DNA from: Luzula sylvatica
Taxonomy: Eukaryota; Streptophyta; Magnoliopsida; Poales; Juncaceae
Assembly (NCBI GenBank): GCA_946800325.1
Contig: OX326958.1
Coordinates: 69,871,264-69,935,263 of the forward strand
Reading direction: 5' to 3'
Length of the DNA: 64,000 nt
The translations under genes and the position numbers were made by a program. How positions within the stretch are numbered: position 1 is the first letter of the stretch; each line of letters opens with the position of its first letter. Shown in pieces: positions 42,331 to 52,786 of the stretch. The notes below the pieces were generated by a model. The model was not told the DNA's origin. It did no database searches and was given only the letters and a program-made list of their open reading frames with translations.

Positions 42331-43592
42331 GAAGCATGATTTTGCGACTTTCGAACGACCTATTTTGCGAGAACAAATGTAGGAGGAGAGACCGCTTCCA
42401 GTGGATTTCAGGCGTATAATTGAAGTATAAAAGTTCTTCGTTATTTTACCAAATAATTGTAAAATGCAGATACAAGTAATAGGTGGAACTGCAGAAAATG
42501 GTAATGTCGTTATGGTAAAACCCTCGTAACTTCTCATCCTTTCTTTCACCAGATGGCACGATCTTTATATCAAAATCGCTCGTCTCGACGAGAGAAAAGT
42601 AGCCACATGACTGGATTTGGGAGATATAGTCCTTTTAACTCGGAATAACAAAAAACACAGTTTATTGTAATTTCATCAGGAATTATTAAATATGAAGACT
42701 ATAGCATGATTTGGTGACTTTCAAACGACCTATTTTGCGAGAACAAATGTAGGAGGAGAGAACGCTTCCAGTGGATTTCAGGCGTATAATTTAAGCATAA
42801 AAGTTCTTCGTTATTTAACCAAATAATTGTAAAATGCAGATAAAAGTAATAGGGGGAACTGCAGAAAATGGTAATGTCGTTATGTTAAAACCCTCGTAAC
42901 TTTCTCATCCTTTCTTTCACCAGATGGCACGATCTTTATATCAAAATCGCTCGTCTCGACGAGAGAAATGTTGCCACATGACTGAATATGGGAGAATTGG
43001 TCCTTTTAACCCGGAATAACAAAAAACATAGTTTATTGTAATTTGATCAGGCATTATTAAATATGAAGATTATAGCATGATTTTGCGACTTTCAAACGAC
43101 CTATTTTGCGAGAACAAATGTAGGAGGAGAGACCGCTTCCTGTGGATTTCAGGCGTATAATTTAATTATAAAAGTTCTTCGTTATTTAACCAAATAATTG
43201 TAAAATGTAGATAAAAGTAATAGGGGGAACTGCAGAAAATGGTAATGTCGTTATGTTAAAACCCTCGTAACTTTCTCATCCTTTCTTTCACCAGATGGCA
43301 CGATCTTTATATCAAAATCGCTCGTCTCGACGAGAGAAATGTTGCCACATGATTGAATTTGGGAGAATTGGTCCTTTTAACCTGGAATAATAAAAAACAT
43401 AGTTTATTGTAATTTGATTAGGCATTATTAAATATGTAGATTATAGCATGATTTTGTGACTTTCAAACGACCTATTTTGCGAGAACAAATGTAGGAGGAG
43501 AGACCGCTTCCAGTGGATTTCAAGCGTATAATTTAAGTATAAAAGTTCTTCGTTATTTAACCAAATAATTGTAAAATGAAGATAAAAGTAAT
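42117..43592 (+). repeat. 4-monomer (1476-bp) higher-order unit, copy 1
   Basis: TTTTACCCCAGAATAAC, GAGAAAAGTAGCC, AGATATAGTCC, AAGACTATAGC, GATTTGGTGAC, GAATATGGGAGAATTGG, TTTAATTATAAAAG and TATGTAGATTATAGC all recur exactly 1476 bp later. The left limit lies near 42115, where AAGTAAGAGGGGG differs from AAGTAATAGGGGG. Confidence 0.85.
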
Positions 43593-45068
43593 AGGGGGAA
43601 CTGCAGAAAATGGTAATGTCGTTATGTTAAAACCCTCGTAACTTTCTCATCCTTTCTTTCACCAGATGGCACGATCTTTATATCAAAATCGCTCGTCTCG
43701 ACGAGAGAAATGTAGCCACGCTACTGGATTTTGGAGATTTGGTCCTTTTACCCCAGAATAACAAAAAGCACAGTTTATTGTTATTTCATCAGGCATTATT
43801 AAATATGAAGCATGATTTTGCGACTTTCGAACGACCTATTTTGCGAGAACAAATGTAGGAGGAGAGACCGCTTCCAGTGGATTTCAGGCGTATAATTGAA
43901 GTATAAAAGTTCTTCGTTATTTTACCAAATAATTGTAAAATGCAGATACAAGTAATAGGTGGAACTGCAGAAAATGGTAATGTCGTTATGGTAAAACCCA
44001 CGTAACTTCTCATCCTTTCTTTCACCAGATGGCACGATCTTTATATCAAAATCGCTCGTCTCGACGAGAGAAAAGTAGCCACATGACTGGATTTGGGAGA
44101 TATAGTCCTTTTAACTCGGAATAACAAAAAACACAGTTTATTGTAATTTCATCAGGAATTATTAAATATGAAGACTATAGCATGATTTGGTGACTTTCAA
44201 ACGACCTATTTTGCGAGAACAAATGTAGGAGGAGAGAACGCTTCCAGTGGATTTCAGGCGTATAATTTAAGCATAAAAGTTCTTCGTTATTTAACCAAAT
44301 AATTGTAAAATGCAGATAAAAGTAATAGGGGGAACTGCAGAAAATGGTAATGTCGTTATGTTAAAACCCTCGTAACTTTCTCATCCTTTCTTTCACCAGA
44401 TGGCACGATCTTTATATCAAAATCGCTCGTCTCGACGAGAGAAATGTTGCCACATGACTGAATATGGGAGAATTGGTCCTTTTAACCCGGAATAACAAAA
44501 AACATAGTTTATTGTAATTTGATCAGGCATTATTAAATATGAAGATTATAGCATGATTTTGCGACTTTCAAACGACCTATTTTGCGAGAACAAATGTAGG
44601 AGGAGAGACCGCTTCCTGTGGATTTCAGGCGTATAATTTAATTATAAAAGTTCTTCGTTATTTAACCAAATAATTGTAAAATGTAGATAAAAGTAATAGG
44701 GGGAACTGCAGAAAATGGTAATGTCGTTATGTTAAAACCCTCGTAACTTTCTCATCCTTTCTTTCACCAGATGGCACGATCTTTATATCAAAATCGCTCG
44801 TCTCGACGAGAGAAATGTTGCCACATGATTGAATTTGGGAGAATTGGTCCTTTTAACCTGGAATAATAAAAAACATAGTTTATTGTAATTTGATTAGGCA
44901 TTATTAAATATGTAGATTATAGCATGATTTTGTGACTTTCAAACGACCTATTTTGCGAGAACAAATGTAGGAGGAGAGACCGCTTCCAGTGGATTTCAAG
45001 CGTATAATTTAAGTATAAAAGTTCTTCGTTATTTAACCAAATAATTGTAAAATGAAGATAAAAGTAAT
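43593..45068 (+). repeat. 4-monomer (1476-bp) higher-order unit, copy 2
   Basis: This is the second copy of the preceding unit, nearly identical by eye. One visible difference is CCCACGTAACTT near 43997 against CCCTCGTAACTT near 42521. The match ends before 45177, where CTCGATGAGAG replaces CTCGACGAGAG. Confidence 0.85.
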
Positions 45069-48000
45069 AGGGGGAACTGCAGAAAATGGTAATGTCGTTA
45101 TGTTAAAACCCTCGTAACTTTCTCATCCTTTCTTTCACCAGATGGCACGATCTTTATATCAAAATCGCTCGTCTCGATGAGAGAAATGTAGCCACGCTAC
45201 AGGATTTTGGAGATTTGGTCCTTTTAACCCAGAATAACAAAAAGCACAGTTTATTTTTATTTCATCAGGCATTATTAAATATGAAGCATGATTTTGCGAC
45301 TTTCGAACGACCTATTTTGCGAGAACAAATGTAGGAGGAGAGACCGCTTCCCGTGGATTTCAGGCGTATAATTGAAGTATAAAAGTTCTTCGTTATTTAA
45401 CCAAATAATTATAAAATGCAGATAAAAGTAATAGGGGGAACTGCAGAAAATGGTAATGTCGTTATGTAAAAACCCGCGTAACTTTCTCATCCTTTCTTTC
45501 AACAGATGGCACGATCTTTATATCAAAATCGCTCGTCTCGACGAGAGAAATGTAGCCACATGACTGGATTTGGGAGATTTGGCCCTTTTAACCCGGAATA
45601 ACAAAAAACACAGTTTATTGTAGTTTCATCAGGCATTATTAAATATGAATATTATAGCATGATTTTGTGGCTTTCAAACGACCTATTTTGCGAGAACAAA
45701 TGTAGGAGGAGAGACCGCTTCCAATGGATTTCAGGCGTATAATTTAAGTATAAAAGTTCTTCGTTATTTAACCAAATAATTGTAAAATGCAGATAAAAGT
45801 AATAGGGGGAACTGCAGAAAATGGTAATGTCGTTATTTTAAAACCCTCGTAACTTTCTCATCCTTTCTTTCACCAGATGGCACGATCTTTATATCAAAAT
45901 CGCTCGTCTCGACGAGAGAAATGTAGCCACGCTACTGGATTTTGGAGATTTGGTCCTTTTAACCCAGAATAACAAAAAGCACAGTTTATTGTTATTTCAT
46001 CAGGCATTATTAAATATGAAGCATGATTTGGCGAATTTCAAACGACCTTTTTTGCGAGAACAAATGTAGGATGAGAGACCGCTTCCTGTGGATTTCAGGC
46101 GTATAATTGAAGTATAAAAGTTCTTCGTTATTTAACCAAATAATTATAAAATGCAGATAAAAGTAATAGGGGGAACTGCAGAAAATGGTAATGTCGTTAT
46201 GTAAAAACCCTCGTAACTTTCTCATCCTTTCTTTCAACAGATGGCACGATCTTTATATCAAAATCGCTCGTGACGAGAGAAATGTAGCCACATGACTGGA
46301 TTTGGGAGATTTGGTCCTTTTAACCCGAAATAACAAAAAACACAGTTTATTGTAGTTTCATCAGGCATTATTAAATATAAATATTATAGCATGATTTTGT
46401 GGCTTTCAAACGACCTATTTTGCGAGAACAAATGTAGGAGGAGAGACCGCTTCCAGTGGATTTCAGGCGTATAATTTAATTATAAAAGTTCTTCGTTATT
46501 TAACCAAATAATTGTAAAATGCAGATAAAAGTAATATGGGTAACTGCAGAAAATGGTAATGTCGTTATGTTAAAACCCTCGTAACTTTCTCATCCTTTCT
46601 TTCACCAGATGGCACGATCTTTATATCAAAATCGCTCGTCTCGACGAGAGAAATGTAGCCACATGACTGGATTTGCGAGATTTGGCCCTTTTAACCCGGA
46701 ATAACAAAAAACACAGTTTATTGTAGTTTCATCAGGCATTATTAAATATGAATATTATAGCATGATTTTTTGGCTTTCAAACGACCTATTTTGCGAGAAC
46801 AAATGTAGGAGGAGAGACCGCTTCCAGTGGATTTCAGGCGTATAATTTAAGTATAAAAGTTCTTCGTTATTTAACCAAATAATTGTAAAATGCAGATAAA
46901 AGTAATAGGGCGAACTGCAGAAAATGGTAATGTCGTTATTTTAAAACCCTCGTAACTTTCTCATCCTTTCTTTCACTAGATGGCACGATCTTTATATCAA
47001 AATCGCTCGTCTCGACGAGAGAAATGTAGCCACGGTACTGGATTTTGGAGATTTGGTCCTTTTAACCCAGAATAACAAAAAGCACAGTTTATTGTTATTT
47101 CATCAGGCATTATTAAATATGAAGCATGATTTTGCGAATTTCAAACGACCTATTTTGCGAGAACAAATGTAGGATGAGAGACCGCTTCCAGTGGATTTCA
47201 GGCGTATAATTGAAGTATAAAAGTTCTTCGTTATTTAACCAAATAATTATAAAATGCAGATAAAAGTAATAGGGGGAACTGCAGAAAATGGTAATGTCGT
47301 TATGTAAAAACCCTCGTAACTTTCTCATCCTTTCTTTCAACAGATGGCACGATCTTTATATCAAAATCGCTCGTCTCGACGAGAGAAATGTAGCCACATG
47401 ACTGGATTTGGGAGATTTGGTCCTTTTAACTCGGAATAACAAAAAACACAGTTTATTGTAGTTTCATCAGGCATTACTAAATATAAATATTATAGCATGA
47501 TTTTGTGGCTTTCAAACGACCTATTTTGCGAGAACAAATGTAGGGGGAGAGACCGCTTCCAGTGGATTTCAGGCGTATAATTTAATTATAAAAGTTCTTC
47601 ATTATTTAACCAAATAATTGTAAAATGCAGATAAAAGTAATAAGGGTAACTGCAGAAAATGGTAATGTCGTTATGTTAAAACCCTCGTAACTTTCTCATC
47701 CTTTCTTTCACCAGATAGCACGATCTTTATATCAAAATCGCTCGTCTCGACGAGAGAAATGTTGCCACATGACTGAATATGGGAGAATTGGTCCTTTTAA
47801 CCCAGAATAACAAAAAACATAGTTTATTTTAATTTGATCAGGCATTATTAAATATGAAGATTATAGCATGATTTTGCGACTTTCAAACGACCTATTTTGC
47901 GAGAACAAATGTAGGAGGAGAGACCGCTTCCAGTGGATTTCAGGCGTATAATTTAAGTATAAAAGTTCTTCGTTATTTAACCAAATAATTGTAAAATGAA

Positions 48001-49929
48001 GATAAAAGTAATAGGGGGAACTGCAGAATATGGTAATGTCGTTATGTTAAAACCCTCTTAACTTTCTCATCCTTTCTTTCACCAGATGGCACGATCTTTA
48101 TATCAAAATCGCTCGCCTCGACGAGAGAAATGTAGCCACGCTACTGTATTTTGGAGATTTGGTCCTTTTAACCCAGAATAACAAAAAGCACAATTTATTG
48201 TTATTTCATGAGGCATTATTAAATATGAAGCATGATTTTGCGACTTTCGAACGACCTATTTTGCGAGAACAAATGTAGGAGGAGAGACCGCTTCCAGTGG
48301 ATTTCAGGCGTATAATTGAAGTAAAAAAGTTCTTCGTTATTTAACCAAATAATTGTAAAATGAAGATAATAGTAATATGGGGAACTGCAGAAAATGGTAA
48401 TGTCGTTATGGTAAAACCCTCGTAACTTCTCATCCTTTCTTTCACCAGATGGCATGATCTTTATATCAAAATCGCTCGTCTCGACGATAGAAATGTAGCC
48501 ATATGACTGAATTTGGGAGATTTGGTCCTTTTAACCCGGAATAAAAAAAATACACAGTTTATTATAATTTCATCAGGCATTATTAAATATGAAGATTATA
48601 GCATGATTTTGCGACTTTCAAACGACCTATTTTGCGAGGACAAATATAGGAGGAGAGACCGCTTCCCGTGAATTTCAGGCGTATAATTTTAGTATAAAAG
48701 TTCTTCGTTATTTTACCAAATAATTGTAAAATGCAGATAAAAGTAATAGGGGGAACAGCAGAAAATGGTAATGTCGTTATGTTAAAACCCTCGTAACTTT
48801 CTCATCCTTTCTTTCACCAGATGGCACGATCTTTATATCAAAATCGCTCGTCTCGACGAGAGAAATGTAGCCACGTGACTGGATTTGGGAGATATAGTCC
48901 TTTTAACTCGGAATAACAAAAAACACAGTTTATTGTAATTTCATCAGGAATTATTAAATATGAAGATTATAGCATGATTTTGTGACTTTCAAACGACCTA
49001 TTTTGCGAGAACAAAATTAGGAGGAGAGACCGCTTCCAGTGGAATTCAGGCGTATAATTTAAGCATAAAAGTTCTTCGTTATTTAACCAAATAATTGTAA
49101 AATGCAGATAAAAGTAATTGGGGGAACTGCAGAAAATGGTAATGTCGTTATGTTAAAACCCTCGTAACTTTCTCATCCTTTCTTTCACAAGATGGCACGA
49201 TCTTTATATCAAAATCGCTCGTCTCGACGAGAGAAATGTTGCCACGTGACTGAATTTGGGAGAATTGGTCCTTTTAACCCGGAATAACAAAAAAGATAGT
49301 TTATTGTAATTTGATCAGGCATTATTAAATATGAAGATTATAGCATGATTTTGCGACTTTCAAACGACCTATTTTGCGAGAACAAATGTAGGAGGAGAGA
49401 CCGCTTCCCGTGGATTTCAGGCGTATAATTTTAGTATAAAAGTTCTCCGTTATTTTACCAAATAATTGTAAAATGCAGATAAAAGTAATAGGGGGAACAG
49501 CAGAAAATGGTAATGTCGTTATGTTAAAACCCTCGTAACTTTCGCATCCTTTCTTTCAACAGATGGCACGATCTTTATATCAAAATCGCTCGTCTCGACG
49601 AGAGAAATGTAGCCACGTGACTGGATTTGGGAGATATAGTCCTTTTAACTCGGAATAACAAAAAACATAGTTTATTGTAATTTCATCAGGAATTATTAAA
49701 TATGAAGATTATAGCATGATTTTGTGACTTTCAAACGACCTATTTTGCGAGAACAAATGTAGGAGGAGAGACCGCTTCCAGTGGATTTCAGGCGTATAAT
49801 TTAAGCATAAAAGTTCTTCGTTATTTAACCAAATAATTGTAAAATGCAGATAAAAGTAAGAGGGGGAACTGCAGAAAATGGTAATGTCGTTATGTTAAAA
49901 CCCTCGTAACTTTCTCATCCTTTCTTTCA

Positions 49930-49934
49930 CCAGA
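49930..49934. repeat. Left target-site duplication CCAGA
   Basis: The satellite sequence TTTCTTTCACCAGA is interrupted right after CCAGA. The same five bases follow the element at 52782-52786, where the satellite continues with TGGCACGATC. Removing the element and one CCAGA restores a normal monomer. Confidence 0.9.
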
Positions 49935-51688
49935 TGACATACTCGAAAATATAGGTGTCGTTTTTATAATAATGAGATGTGTATTTTCCTAATTACGAGT
50001 ATCAAAGTTTGTATTTATAATTTCCTATACTTGAATGAATATAACAAGTAAAATGGCAAGTAAGGGTATCGTTCACAAGAGAGGTGGCCTCGATTCAAAT
50101 TTATATACTCAATATAGATTTTTCACAATGAAATTAAATTCACAAGCAAAATGGTTAACAAAATTATCGTAAGTTCCGATTCGATTATTTTAGTTTTTGT
50201 TCTCAATTTATAATTCTATTATATGGATATTCAAGGAATATTTAACAAAAGAAAAATAAAGAAAATATGTTTATGCGAAAAGGTGGCAAAACAAGATCCA
50301 ATAAGAAAAGAGAAAAGAAAAGATCGAATGAGAAACAAGAAAATAAAATAAACTCAAAAATGGCGAAACCAAATTTCCTTTCCCTCGATGTGAAACTTGG
50401 GGAAATCGATATCTCAATTAATTGAGTATCTAGAAATCTCTCAATCAAAATCGAATGCAAGGGTAATTAATCAATTATAGACCAATTGATAATTACGAAA
50501 TTCAAGAACGAAAAATAGTTATTCAAATATTTATAAACCAAATATTCAAATTATTCAAGATTCGACTCAAGAAAACCTTACCCAAATCAATTAAGTAATA
50601 TGAACCATTACTAATTAATTAGAGTATTAAAACAACGAGATGCTAATTAGGGCAAATAATTATATACCAATTAAATTCCCCAATTAAAATTCATGAACAC
50701 AATTGTTTTAATAACAAAAGATTATTTGAACAATAAACACGATATCTAGATTCATCAAATAATCAAAACATCAAATCCCCCATATAGAACTACTCACAAC
50801 TCATCATCTCAAAATATAAAAATTCTCTTTAATAGAAGTAGAGAAGTAAATAAACACCCTTTATAAATTGTGTCTTGTACATACACTCACTTAGTTGAAC
50901 AATATTCAACAAGCATTGTTATCTTAGGGTGAAAATTTAAAACTCTTTGACAGCATCAATAACTTTCTGGGTGCAATTTAAATCCCTTAAAAAAAATCAC
51001 AGAAAACTTCTGTGTACAAACTGGGAACACTTAAAAGAACAGCCCACTGAAAACCAGGAAACCGAAAACCAGGAGTAGTCAGCCTGGATTCGAGAATCCT
51101 GTATTTGATCAGAAACCAGAATAAGAGAATCAAGATTCAAACTCCTGACCTTCGAAAATCAAGATTTAAAATCCAGTAACCCAAGTCCCAGATCTGTCAG
51201 CTTAATAGTTGGGAATGAGATTCCATTAGTTCATTTACTAGCTTCCTTCAGATCCGAGAACTCGACTTCGTCTCTTTCGTTATATCAGTGTAAAAATAAA
51301 AAAACGAGAGTTCAAAACCAAAACGATCGAAAGAAAAATCCTGTTGATTACGAATAGAGATCGTATCAACAAGATTGCAACAGAGATCGAGAAAGGTTGA
51401 TCAATAATCAAATCAACTCCCCCTTCCTCGTTTCCAAAATTGATTCAAACAAAAGAAACGAAATCGAAACTTAGCAAAGCTTAATAACAGAAATTATATT
51501 CACGGATTCCATTACAATTCACTTCTGAACAAGAACATAGCTCTTACAATTCGTTATAAACCACGAACAACAAGAACAAGATAATAATCAGACCTTGAAC
51601 CAGGTCTGTTAGTCTAGAATGGAGAACCCGAGAAATTGAGCCTTCGAGAGTCTTTCTGGGAGTTTAGTGAATGAGTTTAGTAACGTAA

Positions 51689-51964
51689 TTGAGAGTGGTT
51701 TTGGCCAGGGAAGGTTTTTGGACATTAATGGTCGATTCTGAGCTTGAATTGGAGTGGAACTGGTGGAGAGAGGGTGAGCTGGAGTGTAGTGGTGATCGAG
51801 AGAGGAGGAGAAAGAGCCGTGAGGCCCCAGAATTGGGCGTGAGAATGGGTGATCATGAAGAGAGGTTTCGGGTCCCTTTTATAGGGTGGAATTCACGGGA
51901 TTCTCCAGTGAATTGGGCGAACTGGAGTGGCGTAGAAGCTTCTGAGGGTCCCGCGACGGTTTAG
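51689..51964 (+). other. 91-codon open frame inside the LTR, probably not a gene
   Basis: This is the longest frame in the element, in its most GC-rich part. The product is rich in Glu, Arg and Trp, with no recognised domain. It lies antisense to the proposed LTR transcript and over the predicted TATA box, so it is likely fortuitous. Confidence 0.2.
51874..51883 (-). promoter_or_regulatory. Probable TATA box of the LTR
   Basis: The minus strand reads TATAAAAGGG here, close to the plant TATA consensus. Downstream on the same strand comes a pyrimidine-rich stretch down to about 51760 that looks like a transcribed leader. This would place the start of R near 51845 and make 52781 down to about 51846 the U3. 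It is a motif-based prediction only. Confidence 0.5.
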
Positions 51965-52516
51965 GAGCAGAGAGAGTGGGTCCCAGGGCGCTGACAGATG
52001 CTCTCGACGCGTAACGGCTCGCCATTGCAGGGATTCTATGCCATTGATGAAGAAGGAGCTCGTCTCCAGTGGATTCTACAGAGGGAATTGCAGAGAATAT
52101 TTCGTATGCAAAATACACAAGCAATTGTAAACTGAAGGCGTCTTTTTATAAGAAAATGGAGAGCGTTTTGAGACCGAGATGTCATGCTCTGATTGGGTGA
52201 TTTCTCTCAATCCTGATTGGATCCCAGAGCTTGGGTCTGAAGATCTTCTGTGGCCATTACTGTGTATACTTCGTGCAATGAAGAGAACTTGAGAGAGAGT
52301 GCATGACTTCAACGTGGACCACATAGTTCAATCGTCATACGAGATCAGTGGACAAATAAGGGTTTAGTCTGCATCTGCCCGTATAATGAGTCAACCTCGA
52401 CCCTATGTGGTCCTTGGTGTGGCGAGCTTCTGACAAGAGTGTTAGGATCTGGTGAGAGGTTTTCGATGTAGCCTTCGGTGCAGTGGGTTGGTTTTGAATT
52501 GATTTCTGACCCATTT

Positions 52517-52730
52517 TACAAAAACTCTCATAACTTCTCCGTCTTTCCACCAAATGAAATGACCTTCATATCGAAATGGCTCGTTTTGACGAGACGAATG
52601 CAGCCATAACAATATATTTGCGAAATTTGGTCTTAATATCCTGAAATCAACACAAAACTCTTGTTAAAGTATTTTAATCTATAAATGTTCCATATGAAGT
52701 TTATAAAGTGATTTTATGTTGATCTACCAC
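52517..52730 (+). repeat. Diverged satellite-like segment within the LTR U3
   Basis: The segment CCAAATG...AATGCAGC at 52550-52604 aligns without gaps to satellite B type 2 with 45 of 55 bases identical by hand count. Collinear similarity continues on both sides: AAAACTCTCATAACTTCTCC upstream against AAAACCCTCGTAACTTTCTC in A, and GCGAAATTTGGTCTTAATAT then CATATGAAGTTTATAAAGTG downstream against GGGAGATTTGGTCCTTTTAA and AATATGAAGATTATAGCATG in A. It is a single, diverged copy about 50 bp from the LTR end, in the same direction as the arrays. Confidence 0.85.
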
Positions 52731-52781
52731 TCAATTCACTTGTTTATTTATTAAAATATATGATAAAATATGCTTATATCA

Positions 52782-52786
52782 CCAGA
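52782..52786. repeat. Right target-site duplication CCAGA
   Basis: This is the perfect partner of 49930-49934. Satellite A resumes immediately with TGGCACGATC. Confidence 0.9.

Larger units (their letters stand above)
3176..49934 (+). repeat. Satellite A main array (about 369-bp monomer, about 127 copies)
   Basis: The landmark CAGATGGCACGATCTTTATA recurs head to tail throughout with spacings of 367-377 bp (for example 3441, 3812, 4183, 4554). Every copy I followed is in the same orientation. Each monomer runs in order through the landmark, a short dyad (CTCGTCTCGACGAG in most copies), a T-rich segment around TTTATTGTAATTTCATCAGG, TATTTTGCGAGAACAAATGT, a GAGAGACCGCTTCC block, an AT-rich stretch around TTCGTTATTTAACCAAATAA, and AAACCCTCGTAACTTTC. 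Several subtypes exist, told apart by shared diagnostic bases and indels, and they form higher-order blocks. The size is about two nucleosomes. The minus-strand open frames of 73-79 codons that recur here follow the monomer period and are not genes. Confidence 0.97.
49935..52781 (-). mobile_element. Solo LTR-like retrotransposon insertion (2847 bp)
   Basis: The element is bounded by TG at 49935 and CA at 52781 and flanked by the 5-bp duplication CCAGA, which is the signature of LTR retrotransposon integration. I see no second copy of the terminal sequences inside, no gag or pol frame (the longest open frame is 91 codons), and no tRNA primer-binding or polypurine tract, so a solo LTR fits best. 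Read on the minus strand it begins TGATATAAGC and ends GAGTATGTCA. It has a TATA box at 51874-51883 followed by a CT-rich leader-like stretch, which orients it. The size suits a large plant Ty3/gypsy-type LTR, but the family is not identified. A short non-autonomous element is the main alternative. Its U3 end holds a satellite-like segment. Confidence 0.85.

Noticed and set aside
52076..52553. Minus-strand frames of 72-82 codons in the LTR U3
   Set aside because: They are short and overlapping, upstream of the predicted TATA box and without any domain.
49935..52781. Full-length autonomous retrotransposon
   Set aside because: There is no second LTR, no primer-binding site and no gag, protease, reverse transcriptase, RNase H or integrase frame. 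A solo LTR fits better.
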